Assembly: GCA_030068145.1 (NCBI GenBank)
Contig: JAPJBO010000001.1
Coordinates: 1-64,000, forward strand
Direction of reading: 5' to 3'
Length of the DNA stretch: 64,000 nucleotides
Source of the DNA: Diplonema papillatum
Taxonomy: Eukaryota; Euglenozoa; Diplonemea; Diplonemida; Diplonemidae
Shown piece after piece: positions 52,983 to 62,479 of the stretch. How positions within the stretch are numbered: position 1 is the first letter of the stretch; the number at the start of each line of letters is the position of its first letter. The notes beneath the pieces were generated by a model. The model was given only the letters and a program-made list of their open reading frames with translations, did not search any database and was not told the DNA's origin. A program made the position numbers and the translations under genes.

Positions 52983-54902
52983 ATGGACAGGATTAACGCC
53001 CTGATCCAGGAAGCGCGCGGGATGGCGGAACGCGCCAACCGCGACCAGCTGGATGCCGTTTTCGGCATCCTCGACGTCGCCACGACGCTGCTCCGGCGTC
53101 AGATCGAGGCGAACAGCGGGGAGCCGGCGCAACAACGGCCGCCACTGCAGCAACAGCAGCAACCGAAGCAGCAGCAGCAGCAACCGAGGCAGCAGCAGCC
53201 GAAGCAGCAGCGGCAGCAACCGAAGCAGCAGCAACCGCAGCAACAACCGCAGCAACAACCGCAACAGCAACAGCAACAGCAAACGCAGCAGCGCCGCCCG
53301 CAGGAGCAGCAACAACCGCAACCGCAACAGCAACAGCAACAGCAAACGCAGCAGCGCCGCCCGCAGGAGCAGCAACAACCGCAACCGCAACAGCAACAGC
53401 AACAGCAAACGCAGCAGCGCCGCCCGCAGGAGCAGCAACAACCACAACAGCGGCCCCGGCAGGGGTACGCGCCCACCTGGGCAGAAGTGACCAGGCGGCC
53501 CCCGCCACCCGGTAAAATCGACGCCGCCGACTGGGACGCGCCGGTACTCCCCTCCCCCGACTTCGAAGCTGTCGAAGCTGGCCTCTGGGTCGCCCCGAGC
53601 GCCGCCGCAGCCGAAGAAGCGAAGGGTCCCGCAGCAGATGCGGTGGACGTCGCAGAGCGCGACGGGAAGCGGGTGCGCCTCGGCGTGCTGTGCCGGGAGG
53701 CCTTCGACGACGCACGCCGGGGCCCAGTGCTGCTGGAAGGCGGGCGGGTACAGGATATGTACCTGTGGGCGGGCGGCGGGCCGGTATGCCAGCGGGGCCA
53801 GGTGAAGGTCCAGAAGATGCCCGTCGGCGCGGTGAAGCCGAACGCCGCGACGACGGTACTGGCCTTCGTCGTGGCCAGGAAGCACGCCTCGCCGGAGACC
53901 TGGGAGTGCGTCGAGAGGGACCCGCGCACGGCCCTGACTCGCCTGTGCCGGAGGGCTGTCAAGACGGCCCTGAAGACGGAGGTCCGCGTCCCCGACGACG
54001 CCATGTGGGGCGTGTCGTCGCAGCAGGGGAGGCGCGAGCTGGTCGTGCGGGTGCCCCGCGCGCAGGCCGAAGCGATCCTGGCCAGCTCCGGCCGGGACGG
54101 CGGATTCTGGCGGTCGACGGAGAAGGCCTGCCGGGACGCCATGCCGGTGGTCGCCCTGCAAAAGGGGGTCACGAGGGCGGTCGCGCTGGCGGTAGCTGAG
54201 CGGGCAGGCGCGGCGGCAGCCGGTCTCGTGCTCACGGGCAGCCGCCTCCTCGTGCGCGCACGCAGCGGCGCTGTGCTGGAGGAGGTGCGTGCGGCGGCCG
54301 CCGAACACGCTGCTGCCCCCCTCGAGTCGAAGCCGCGCTTCCTCGTGGTGGGTGCGACGCCGCGGGAGCACGAGGCGGACGTCGAGTACGTCCTGCGGGA
54401 GGCCGGCTGGCAGGTCGACGTCGCCACGTCGTTCCTGCGAAGTGGGGCCCGGGTTTGCGTGGTGACGTCGGCGGCCGACCCTCCCTTCAGGGTGCTGCAG
54501 CGGGAGGGGGCACCCGACCTCCGGGTAAACCCGTACGACGGAGGTGAGCTGCCGAGGGAGCGGCGCAGGCGGCTCGCTGCCGCCCCCAGCGGGAAGCGGC
54601 GGATGCGGCTGCCGGCGGCGGAGGTGGACGAGCTACCGCAGCCGGCGGCCCCGCCAGCGGACGCGGCCGGACAGAAGAAGAGGAAGACGCCGGAGCCGGC
54701 AGCGGACGAGCCGGAACCCGCTGGGGACGATGTCCCAATGGACGGTGCAGAGGCGGGCGGGCACGTCCACGCCTTCGGGAGCCCGGCGAAGGCCACCACC
54801 GGCTTCTCCTGCGCCCTATGCGGGAAGAAGAAGGCGAAGGGCCAGATCCGCACGACATGCGAGGGCTGCAACGTCGGCGCGTGCAAGGCGTGTGCGGGTT
54901 GA
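52983..54902 (+). CDS. LINE family L ORF1 protein (Gln-rich, C-terminal zinc ribbon)
   Basis: The protein has 639 residues. After a short helical N-terminus (MDRINALIQEARGMAERANR), residues about 45-160 are almost pure Gln/Pro/Arg and include three exact 21-residue repeats (63-base units at 53283, 53346 and 53409). The middle (about 220-530) is a globular, Val/Ala/Arg-rich region with RRM-like beta-alpha alternation (ELVVRVPRAQAEAILASSG, RFLVVGATPREHEADVEYVL). The C-terminus carries CALCGKKK ... TTCEGCNVGACKACAG, a Cys-x2-Cys ... Cys-x2-Cys ... Cys-x2-Cys zinc-ribbon-like module. By position and composition it should be the RNA-binding, particle-forming protein of the element. It is intact. 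It ends 48 bases before the ATG of ORF2, so ORF2 probably needs reinitiation or another mechanism. Confidence 0.85.
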   Translation: MDRINALIQEARGMAERANRDQLDAVFGILDVATTLLRRQIEANSGEPAQQRPPLQQQQQPKQQQQQPRQQQPKQQRQQPKQQQPQQQPQQQPQQQQQQQTQQRRPQEQQQPQPQQQQQQQTQQRRPQEQQQPQPQQQQQQQTQQRRPQEQQQPQQRPRQGYAPTWAEVTRRPPPPGKIDAADWDAPVLPSPDFEAVEAGLWVAPSAAAAEEAKGPAADAVDVAERDGKRVRLGVLCREAFDDARRGPVLLEGGRVQDMYLWAGGGPVCQRGQVKVQKMPVGAVKPNAATTVLAFVVARKHASPETWECVERDPRTALTRLCRRAVKTALKTEVRVPDDAMWGVSSQQGRRELVVRVPRAQAEAILASSGRDGGFWRSTEKACRDAMPVVALQKGVTRAVALAVAERAGAAAAGLVLTGSRLLVRARSGAVLEEVRAAAAEHAAAPLESKPRFLVVGATPREHEADVEYVLREAGWQVDVATSFLRSGARVCVVTSAADPPFRVLQREGAPDLRVNPYDGGELPRERRRRLAAAPSGKRRMRLPAAEVDELPQPAAPPADAAGQKKRKTPEPAADEPEPAGDDVPMDGAEAGGHVHAFGSPAKATTGFSCALCGKKKAKGQIRTTCEGCNVGACKACAG

Positions 54903-55217
54903 CTGCCACCGCGACCCGTCCCCGGCGCCAGTTGTGGCCCCGCCAGGCCGATGCAGGCCGCCCAGCGCGTGAGTCCCAGCACGCAGTTCGACGCGAAGGT
55001 GGTGGCGATCCCTCTTCTTCTTCTTCTTCTTTTTGCCCCCCTCTCTCCCACAACGCGCCAGGCCTCATTAGCCCGGGAAATTTACCCGCAGCGCACAAAC
55101 AATCCCCCCACAAAGGCCAGCGTGCCTGCGGACAGACTGAGCCGAGTACCCGAGCTCGGGCCGAAAGCCACTTGGAGGAGGCTGGAGGGAGAACAAAGCA
55201 GAGAGACCCAGCAGTGG

Positions 55218-55595
55218 GGACACGCCTACCGACAGGGCGGACCCCCGGCCAGACTGGAACGGGGTATCCCCGAGGGGCCCCTGAAAGAAGCGGCGGATCT
55301 CATACGTGACCGCCTCGGGTGGGAACCGGACCAGTTGCTGGCCAACTGGTACCGGAGGGGAGTGGGGATCAACCCCCACAAAGACCAGAGAGAACTGGGT
55401 CCGAGGGTAGCAACCATATCGCTCTTGAGCGACACGGTCATGGAGTGGGAGAGGGGGAGCCGGAGAGTGAGAACCCCCCTGCCGGTCGGCACACTGTGCC
55501 ACATGGAAGGCGAGGCCAGGAGCCTGTGGACACACGGGATTCGTCCCGATGATGTCGCACGCGACCGGGTCTCGCTCACCTACAGGGCCGTGCGC
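55218..55595 (+). other. AlkB-like dioxygenase domain within ORF2
   Basis: The His-x-Asp ... His ... Arg-x5-Arg constellation is encoded here, with His143 codon at 55377. AlkB enzymes remove methyl groups from DNA or RNA bases by oxidation, and some plant RNA viruses carry one. In this element it may repair or demethylate the element's RNA or cDNA; that role is inference. The fold assignment itself is strong because every catalytic residue sits at the expected spacing. Confidence 0.8.
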
Positions 55596-55790
55596 GAGGC
55601 CGCCTCCCAACGTTTGCAAGGCCGGGACACCCCGCAAGAAACTCCCCCCATGCCCCCCCCGCCCCGCCCTCAGGCGTCCTCCCCACCCCCCCAGCAACAG
55701 TTCAGCCCCGCGCCACGTACTGACTTGTGTAATCGCCAAAGAACTCTTATATCTATTAAGGAAACTACTAGACAGCAGCTGTTAAGCGCT

Positions 55791-55817
55791 GGAGACATCG
55801 AACAGAACCCGGGCCCC
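55791..55817 (+). other. 2A ribosome-skipping motif
   Basis: GDIEQNPGP matches the D-x-E-x-N-P-G-P consensus exactly, preceded by the usual Leu-rich segment (QQLLSA). In 2A sequences the ribosome fails to join the final Gly and Pro, releasing the upstream protein. Here that would separate the AlkB part (288 residues) from the endonuclease/RT part. Confidence 0.9.
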
Positions 55818-57001
55818 GGCCGCACGGAGATGAAGTTCGCGACGTTGAACGTAACTAGCTTACTTCAATATCTCCCTGCGGCCGACGCGGTGGAAGCGGA
55901 TCTTCTCTGCTGCCAGGAGGTGACACTCCTTCCGTGCAAACGGGCGCAGGTGGAGGAATACCTGCGGAAATGGTGCTGCCACTGGGGCCTGCCGCCTCCC
56001 GGAAGACTCTGTAGGAACTCCGGTAGTCGCTCGACGGTGAACGCCGCGAACGGAGGGCTCTCCACTCTAGTACTGAGACCGATACCGGCGTACGATACGA
56101 TGACGGCGCTCTCGCACGCAGCAATACGGTCCCCGGACCGAGTGAGCCATACGGTAGTAGCAACAGGGGCAGGCAACACGTTCGTGCACGTGTTCAATGT
56201 CTACTGCCCTTCCGGAAACGGGAGGGCGGAGAGCGAGGAGCGTGAGGACATGCTGGAGAAGATCCTCTTCGCAGCGGCAGATAGCCTCGGTGACGTCCCC
56301 ATAATGGTGATGGGTGACCTGAACACAGAAGAAGACCGGTCCCCTGTGCTGCGGAAGGCACTAAGGAACGGATGGTCCGACGCAGCGGAACTGCACCATG
56401 CGCGTACCGGTGACACACCACCACCACCGACCTTTACCAGCGCCCGGACGACAGGCACGAGGATCGACCGCATACTCCTCAACCGAATAACGACGGGAGC
56501 TTTCCGTCAATGCGTCACCACCGCGGTGAACGTGCCGGGACACCGGCTCGTGACAATGACCCTGGACATTGCGGCGCTGCGCCAAATCGTGTGGCGATTT
56601 AAAGTACCGCGGGAAATCCCTACCGAGGGGGGACCCAAGTGGGGCCTCTCGGACACAGAAGCTAACAGGGAAGCCGTACAGAGACTGACCAACTCCGATT
56701 TCGCAGAACGGCTGGCAGCACAGCGAGTGGAAGAGGCCTGGCTCGAGTGGTCACGAGTCAGTGAGCAGTACTTGCAGGATGCCTTCGGAATCCCTGCGGA
56801 AGAAAGGGGAAGGAGTACCGGCCGGGGGATAAAGACGTCGCCTAAGAGAGTCTGTATCACGGCAAGCACTGCGAACGACGGGTCGGGGGCGGCGAACAGC
56901 AGGCAGCTACGGCTCCGGAAAGCCATCCACAGGATGGAACGCATCTGCAGCTACCTTGCGCAGCGACGCGGGCCGGAGGCAGTTCCGCATGAAGTATCCC
57001 G

Positions 57002-60000
57002 TTGCTGGCAGAAGGATTCCCGGATCATGAGGAGGCGAAGCAGCTTCTCACGGCATTGCGGGAAGAGACGAGTAGACTCGGAAGGGAAGGATCGGCGGCC
57101 AGGTTTACGAAATACCGAGACAAGCTGAACGAGAGGGCCGATGCGAGCAGAAGATGTCTGACAACCATCTGCGCCGGACGCGCTGAGCCGTCGGGGGTGT
57201 TGCGAACGGGGGCGGGTGTGACTGCAAATGTTGACGAGATGGACGAGGCGCTGAACACTGCGTGGGACCCTATCCTGCGTAAGTACAAGGACGGGCCAGA
57301 GCCGGAGTACGAGCCGTTTCGGGATCGGTTCCAGGATCACATCGGCCCACACTTGATGGAAGCCAGAACAATCACGGGGGAGGAGCTGCGAATTCTGCTG
57401 AGGAAGAAGCCGAAGAAAAGCGCGTCAGGGGTGGATGGCTGGCGCATGGCTGAACTGCGGGAGTTGCCGCTCCCCCTGCTGAATGCACTTGCAGACGTCA
57501 TGAACCTGGTCGAAGCGACTGGGGACTGGCCGGCAAGCATGACAACTGCGCTGGTGTCGATGGTGCCGAAAGATGAGAGCCAAGACCCGCTGCACACGAG
57601 GCCGATAACCGTCACCCGCCGTGTACCGCTTGGGCCCTGCCGCAGGCTTGCGGACATTGTCCTGTGGCAGGAGGGGTGGATCGAAGAAGGACAGAAAGGC
57701 TTTCGGCCGGGCCACCGGATCGAGGACGTCTTGATGGAGATAGGGCTCGAGGTGGAGGACGCCTTGCTGGACGGAGAGCCGCTCTACGGAGTGGCGCTGG
57801 ACTTCCGGAAGTGTTTCGACATGGTCCCGCGAGAGGTAGTGCTACGCCTGGCTGAGGACTTAGGACTGCACGGTCGGGTTCTCAAGCCGCTGAGGGCGAT
57901 TTACAGTCTGCTCGCAAGACGCTTCAAGTTGCCGCTAGGGGTGGGCAGGGAGTTTAGTGTGACCAACGGTATCCTTCAAGGGTGCCCTGTGTCCGTCATA
58001 CTCATCAATGCCCTACTGTCGGTAGTGATGAAAGCGGTCAAGAAAGAAGCTGAGGGTGTGAGTCCTAAGTCGTACGCGGATGATGCCACACTACTGTCCA
58101 GGCTGTCGGAGGCCGCACTGCAAAAGGGAGTCGACATTGTTGACGAGTTCTGCACACTCACCGGAATGCAGCTAAACCTCGAGAAGACCATCGCATTCTC
58201 GACGAGGCAGAGGCACCAGTCGACGCTCAGACTCCGAAGCGGAAATGCGCTGCTGCGATTTAGCAAGTCCGTCACGTGTCTGGGGGCCCTAGTCTCAACG
58301 GCGAAGAACAGAAAGGAGAGGTCCGACTCTAAGAGGGTAGAGAGGGCGGCGGCCCTAGCGGAGGGCCTCCGCCACGCGCCATTCCGGTACGAAAAGCGGG
58401 TCCGTATTGTGCAGTCGAATGTGTTGCCGGCAGCGCTATCGGGCTGCTCCTTCGCGCCGGTGTCAAAGGTGGCGATGAAGCGGTTGACGACGTCGGTGAT
58501 GGGTCTGATCTGGGGTGGAGCAAACCCGAAGCGCGCGAGAGAAATGGTCCTGAACTTCCAGGAGAAGGGCCACCTGACGGACCCCGGTACGTGTTTAGCG
58601 TACCGGGTGACGACGGCGTTCTACGCGGCGTGCGAGAGGCTGCCGCGACTGCTACCTCTGATGGAGAGTATCCGGGGGCGGTACGCCGAGGGGGACCAAC
58701 CCCTCGGCCCAGTCGGGCTGGCGATGAGGAGCATGGAGGAGTGTGGACACATATGGGAGCCTGGGCCCCTATCTCGCACGCTACGACGGAATGGTGCAGT
58801 GTTCGACCCGCTGGCCTCGTCGCCCTCGAAGAGGGGGCACGAAGTGAGGGCGGACCTGAGAACGAGGACGTGGGCCCGACTGATGGCGAGAAGGCCAGGA
58901 TATCAGGGGCTGGAAAGAGCCGACTTGGAGCGCACGAATGCGTTCTGGAAGACGAGGGAATGTTCCGCGCACACGGCGAAGCTAATTCGAGTTGCGATTG
59001 CGGGGGGTGTGAACACGGCGGAGTTCACGTCGCGGATGAGGCAGGCTGGAGCTGAGCCGCAGGCGCCCAGCTGCAAGCACTGTGGGAGCGGCGTGACGGA
59101 GAACGAACAGCATATCTACTGGGACTGCGACGCATACTCACACATTCGCCGGCGGGAAGCACACGCCGGGCTGATGGCGGCCAACCGAACCGAGTGGCCC
59201 CGATGCACGCTGGAACATGGTGTGGTTGTACCGGAGAACGCCCACTTATCGAGGCGGCTCCAGGAGATGATGGCTGAAATCCTTGCGGAACGTGCAGGGC
59301 TCGAAGCACGTGGCTGGGTAGCCAGGAACCCCACGACCCCCTGGTCGAGAGCGGATGCGATGCCTGCCGAGAAATTTGACCACCCCTTTGCGCGGATTGC
59401 CCCGGCATGGACGTGGGAGCGAAACAAGACCTGGGGACTACCGACGTTTTATGCGTTGGTAGCGTGGCTGTCTGACATGCAGTGGACCGAGAGCGGGCAG
59501 GCGTCAATGCTAGAGCTTGCGATCGACTTTGAACTCTTCTCGGGCCTCAGCATGCCGCTGCACGGGAATGCGCCGAAGGGGGTGAGAGAACGGGGAAACG
59601 TCCTGCGCTGCATGATGAGCGCGTTGGACAAGCTGGCGGCACAGCAAGGGCTGGGAAGCTGCATGAGAGGGGAGAGGGTGTGCCCGACGACGTCGCTGTC
59701 GTTCATGGGCATCTCGGGGATATCGGGTATACGGCCCAGGCCACGCTTTCGCGAGGCACACACGGGGACGATACTTGAGGAACAAGTGAAAGGAAGCGAT
59801 GTAGGGACGCAGTGCCCGGCGTACCCTGACTGGACGATCGGGAGAGCGGCGAGGTGGGCCCTGCCTGCCCCACCACAACTGCACCCAGACCCCGTGCATA
59901 TGCCGGGTGTCGATATAGAGAAGGCACTCGTCACGTGCGCGACCCATCACAAAGGGAAGTGTGAGGCGTGCAGAGCACTCGTCCGAAGGGACGTGCCCAC

Positions 60001-60955
60001 GGTAGAGATGTGCTGCCGGCACCATCACCACGCGAACGATGGGCAGCCGATCGCGGTGTGCACAGAGCACAGCACGACGAAGTGCGGCGAGTGCAAGACG
60101 GCGGCGGCGTGTTGCCGCAGCGGGCATCATGCCTGCCGCACGCATGGCAGAGGAACCTGCCAAGAGTGCAAAAGGCTCCCTACGCTGACGCAGAGGCGAC
60201 CGGCGGCATGTTGCAGCCGCGGCCACCACCAGTCCAACAAGCCGAACGTCCAGTCAACCCCCGGACGCAACAAGAAGAAGAGGCCCTCCTCACCCACCCA
60301 GGTGGGTGTACAGCGGGAGACGCCATTAGGAAAGCGAGCGGCGCGAGCGGCGCGAGCGCCGCTCGCGGCAACGAAAAAGGAGACGGCGGCAACCGGACGG
60401 GCGACCAAGAGGCCGCCACCAACGCCAGGAACCAGCGAACGACCAGCGCTGAAGAAGAGGGTGCTTGGCACCCCGAAGGAAGGCCCGATCGCCGGCCGCA
60501 AGCGGAAGAAGACGAAGGCGACCACCCCCGAGTCAGGTGTGCATCGAAGGAAGAAGAAGGTTCCGAGGGCAAGCAGCTCTCAGAAACGACCGGGCACACG
60601 TGCCCGCCCTCGTACTCGCCGACTCAGTCTCTGGAATCGCAAGAAAGCCAAGCACGACGAAGTGCGGCGAGTGCAAGACGGCGGCGGCGTGTTGCCGCAG
60701 CGGGCATCATGCCTGCCGCACGCATGGCAGAGGGACCTGCCAAGAGTGCAAAAGGCTCCCTACGCTGACGCAGAGGCGACCGGCGGCATGTTGCAGCCGC
60801 GGCCACCACCAGTCCAACAAGCCGAACGTCGAGTCAACCCCCGGACGCAACAAGAAGAAGAGGCCCTCCTCACCCACCCAGGTGGGTGTACAGCGGGAAA
60901 CGCCAGTAGGAAAGCGAGCGGCGCGAGCGGCGCGAGCGCCGCTCGCGGCAACTAA
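57002..60955 (+). pseudogene. LINE family L ORF2, second part: reverse transcriptase and Cys/His-rich tail
   Basis: Open for 1317 codons in the frame one base behind the first part. Linker residues 1-125 precede the RT. RT motifs: SASGVDGWRMAEL (motif 0/1), GVALDFRKCFDMVP (motif A, Asp267), NGILQGCPVSVI (motif B) and SYADDATLL (catalytic YADD, 358-361). A thumb-like region follows. At about 691 is a CCHC-like finger, CKHCGSGVTENEQHIYWDC. Then comes a unique tail with KCEACRAL, EMCCRHHHHAND, AACCRSGHHACRTHGRGTCQ and AACCSRGHHQS, and a very basic region. A small deletion near 60594 shifts the last ~120 codons into a wrong frame inside the tandem duplication, so the true C-terminus is supplied only by the second copy of the duplication. 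Confidence 0.85.
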
Positions 60956-61280
60956 AAAGGAGACGGCGACGACCGGACGGGCGACCAAGAGGCCGCCACC
61001 AACGCCAGGAACCAGCGAACGACCAGCGCTGAAGAAGAGGGTGCTCGGCACCCCGAAGGAAGGCCTGATCGCCGGCCGCAAGCGGAAGAAGACGAAGGCG
61101 ACCACCCCCGACTCAGGGGTGCAACGAAGGAAGAAGAAGGTACCGAGGGCAAGCAGCTCTCAGAAACGACCGGGGACCACGGGCACACCAATGCCCTCGA
61201 AAGTGAAAAACGGACACACGTGCCCGCCCTCGTACTCGCCGACTCAGTCTCTGGAATCGCAAGAAAGCCAAACCCCGCTA
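60069..61280 (+). repeat. 582-base tandem duplication of the ORF2 3' end
   Basis: AGCACGACGAAGTGCGGCGA starts both copies (60069 and 60651). The first lacks about 37 bases near 60594 present in the second (GACCACGGGCACACC ...). The junction sits in AGAAAGCCAA|GCACGACG. The second copy's frame (60465-61337) ends with the normal MLDLDDAMAGDDVIR. Whether the duplication is real or an assembly artefact of near-identical copies cannot be told from the sequence. Confidence 0.85.
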
Positions 61281-61404
61281 GCTCCACAAATGCTCGACCT
61301 TGACGACGCAATGGCAGGTGACGACGTCATCCGATAACCTGACTTTCAAGGCAGTGCATGCTAATCCATGTGGTTCATGTACTTAAAAGAACTCAATGCT
61401 TAAC

Positions 61405-62040
61405 GGCTTATCACGTGGGCGGCCCTGAGATTACCCCCTCGGGTGACACCACTTTATCTTTAGCCACACTACAACTCTCTTGCCTGACCCCTTGCTTCCA
61501 CCGGGCCTACGGGTAGGATGAACCTTGCCGCTCAGTGTCGCAGCTTTGCGAAGCCCTGCTGCTGCGGCACGGCTCGCACCTTGTCACCGGCCTTGCTTAC
61601 CGTCTGCTCTTGGTAGGTGCACATCGACTTCGAACGTCTGCTGGTTCGGTGTGGCCTCTTGTTGAGACCGGCCATGTTCCCACCTCGTTGACATGCAACT
61701 ACTGCCCCCTGTTCTTTGAACATGACCACCGGACAGTAGAGGAACGAGTGCCCTTGTTCATGTCTAACGCCCCCTGCCCTCATAGACGCAAGGTCTGCGA
61801 GAGTCAGAACCTTGATCACATCGAGTCGTTCTTCAGCTTTTCTGGTGTCATGTTGGGGGTTTCGATCGTCCTTCTCCTTCTGTTCCGGGAACACGGTACG
61901 ACTTTGCGAGACTTTTCTTCAACGGCACCATTCTTGTCGCCCTGCACGGCTATCGTACAACGCAGTCCCGGCTCCGTTTCCACAGGTTCGCCTTTTCCTG
62001 CCTTCGTTGCATACTTCCTCAGTTGTCAAAATCCCTAGTG
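61405..62040. other. Flank of the complete LINE; no gene established
   Basis: The first ~65 bases repeat 1559-1625, including ACGTGGGCGGCC. Frame 61535-62038 (plus, 167 codons) holds TCNYCPLFFEHDHRTVEERV, which could be part of a finger, but there is an open frame opposite (61532-61894) and no clear family. Confidence 0.4.
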
Positions 62041-62051
62041 CATGATGCCTA

Positions 62052-62150
62052 CTTAGCTTAAATTTGCTTAAATTTGCTTTTCTTTGCTTTTATTTGCTCG
62101 TAATCTGAAGCAAATCTCCTAAGCAAATTTAAGCAAAGTCGTCTTTGCTT
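62052..62150. repeat. TTTGCTTAAATTTGC inverted repeat
   Basis: Repeats of TTAAATTTGCTT on the left (62058-62100) face AAGCAAATTTAAGCAAA on the right (62119-62136), giving an AT-rich hairpin with internal slippage. Confidence 0.6.
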
Positions 62151-62479
62151 GCCAACTATGGGTAAATCAGTCATTCCCAGAGAAGCAAGAGGAAGAGTAC
62201 CGGGAGTTTTTGTGCACAGTTTCCGTCTCTGATCGCACTAACTGCTCCGGCTCTTTTTGTTTGGACGGTCGTCGCTTGCAGAAGTGAGAGTAAGATACGC
62301 TACCCTTCGAATCCTGCATGATAATACGATGTCCGGCTCGTGCACAACCCTGTGGAACGCCCCACCTTCTGTGCCGTCTTGAAGAGTACCCGTTTATTTT
62401 GCTGCCGGCTGGTATCAGGCGCACTACCATCCCACCACCAAGACGCGATACTGCGTTGTATTCCTTGGGAGCCGGCGTG

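Larger units (their letters stand above)
54951..57128 (+). pseudogene. LINE family L ORF2, first part: AlkB domain, 2A motif, AP endonuclease
   Basis: A frame of 725 codons, meaningful to about residue 683 (56999), where a one-base loss shifts it out of the RT frame. Residues about 90-215 are an AlkB-type 2-oxoglutarate/Fe(II) dioxygenase: NWYRRGVGINPHKDQRELGP gives the N-x-Y and the iron-binding His143 and Asp145. WTHGI gives His195, and DRVSLTYR gives the paired Arg206 and Arg212 that bind 2-oxoglutarate. A Pro/Gln-rich linker follows. Then SAGDIEQNPGP (to residue 289) is a canonical 2A motif. Residues about 295-540 are the apurinic-type endonuclease: MKFATLNVTS, LLCCQEV, GGLSTLV, YCPSG, VMGDLNTEED (Asp456, Asn458), TRIDRILLN (Asp506) and GHRLVTM (His531). 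All catalytic positions are present. Confidence 0.85.
52840..61396 (+). mobile_element. Complete LINE family L element with AlkB-2A-endonuclease-RT
   Basis: About 8.5 kb lie between two exact TGCTTAAC octamers (52832-52839 and 61397-61404). The order is: 5' leader (52840-52982), ORF1, 48-base gap, ORF2 (AlkB, 2A, endonuclease, RT, zinc-binding tail), and the 3' tail shared with all truncated copies. Two lesions are visible: a one-base frame break near 57000, and a 582-base tandem duplication (60069-60650 repeated at 60651-61280). The closeness of the other copies shows recent activity of the family. It has no LTRs and no RNase H. The 2A motif and endonuclease-first order recall ingi/L1Tc- and CR1-like groups, but the clade cannot be fixed by eye. 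Confidence 0.85.

Noticed and set aside
53099..55051. 650-codon minus-strand frame opposite ORF1
   Set aside because: Its Cys/Gly repeats are the antisense of the CAG/CAA Gln codons. The plus strand has the zinc ribbon and the element context.
56990..57010. Programmed -1 frameshift between endonuclease and RT
   Set aside because: No slippery heptamer or downstream pseudoknot is evident, and a simple one-base loss explains the offset. Kept only as a checkable alternative.
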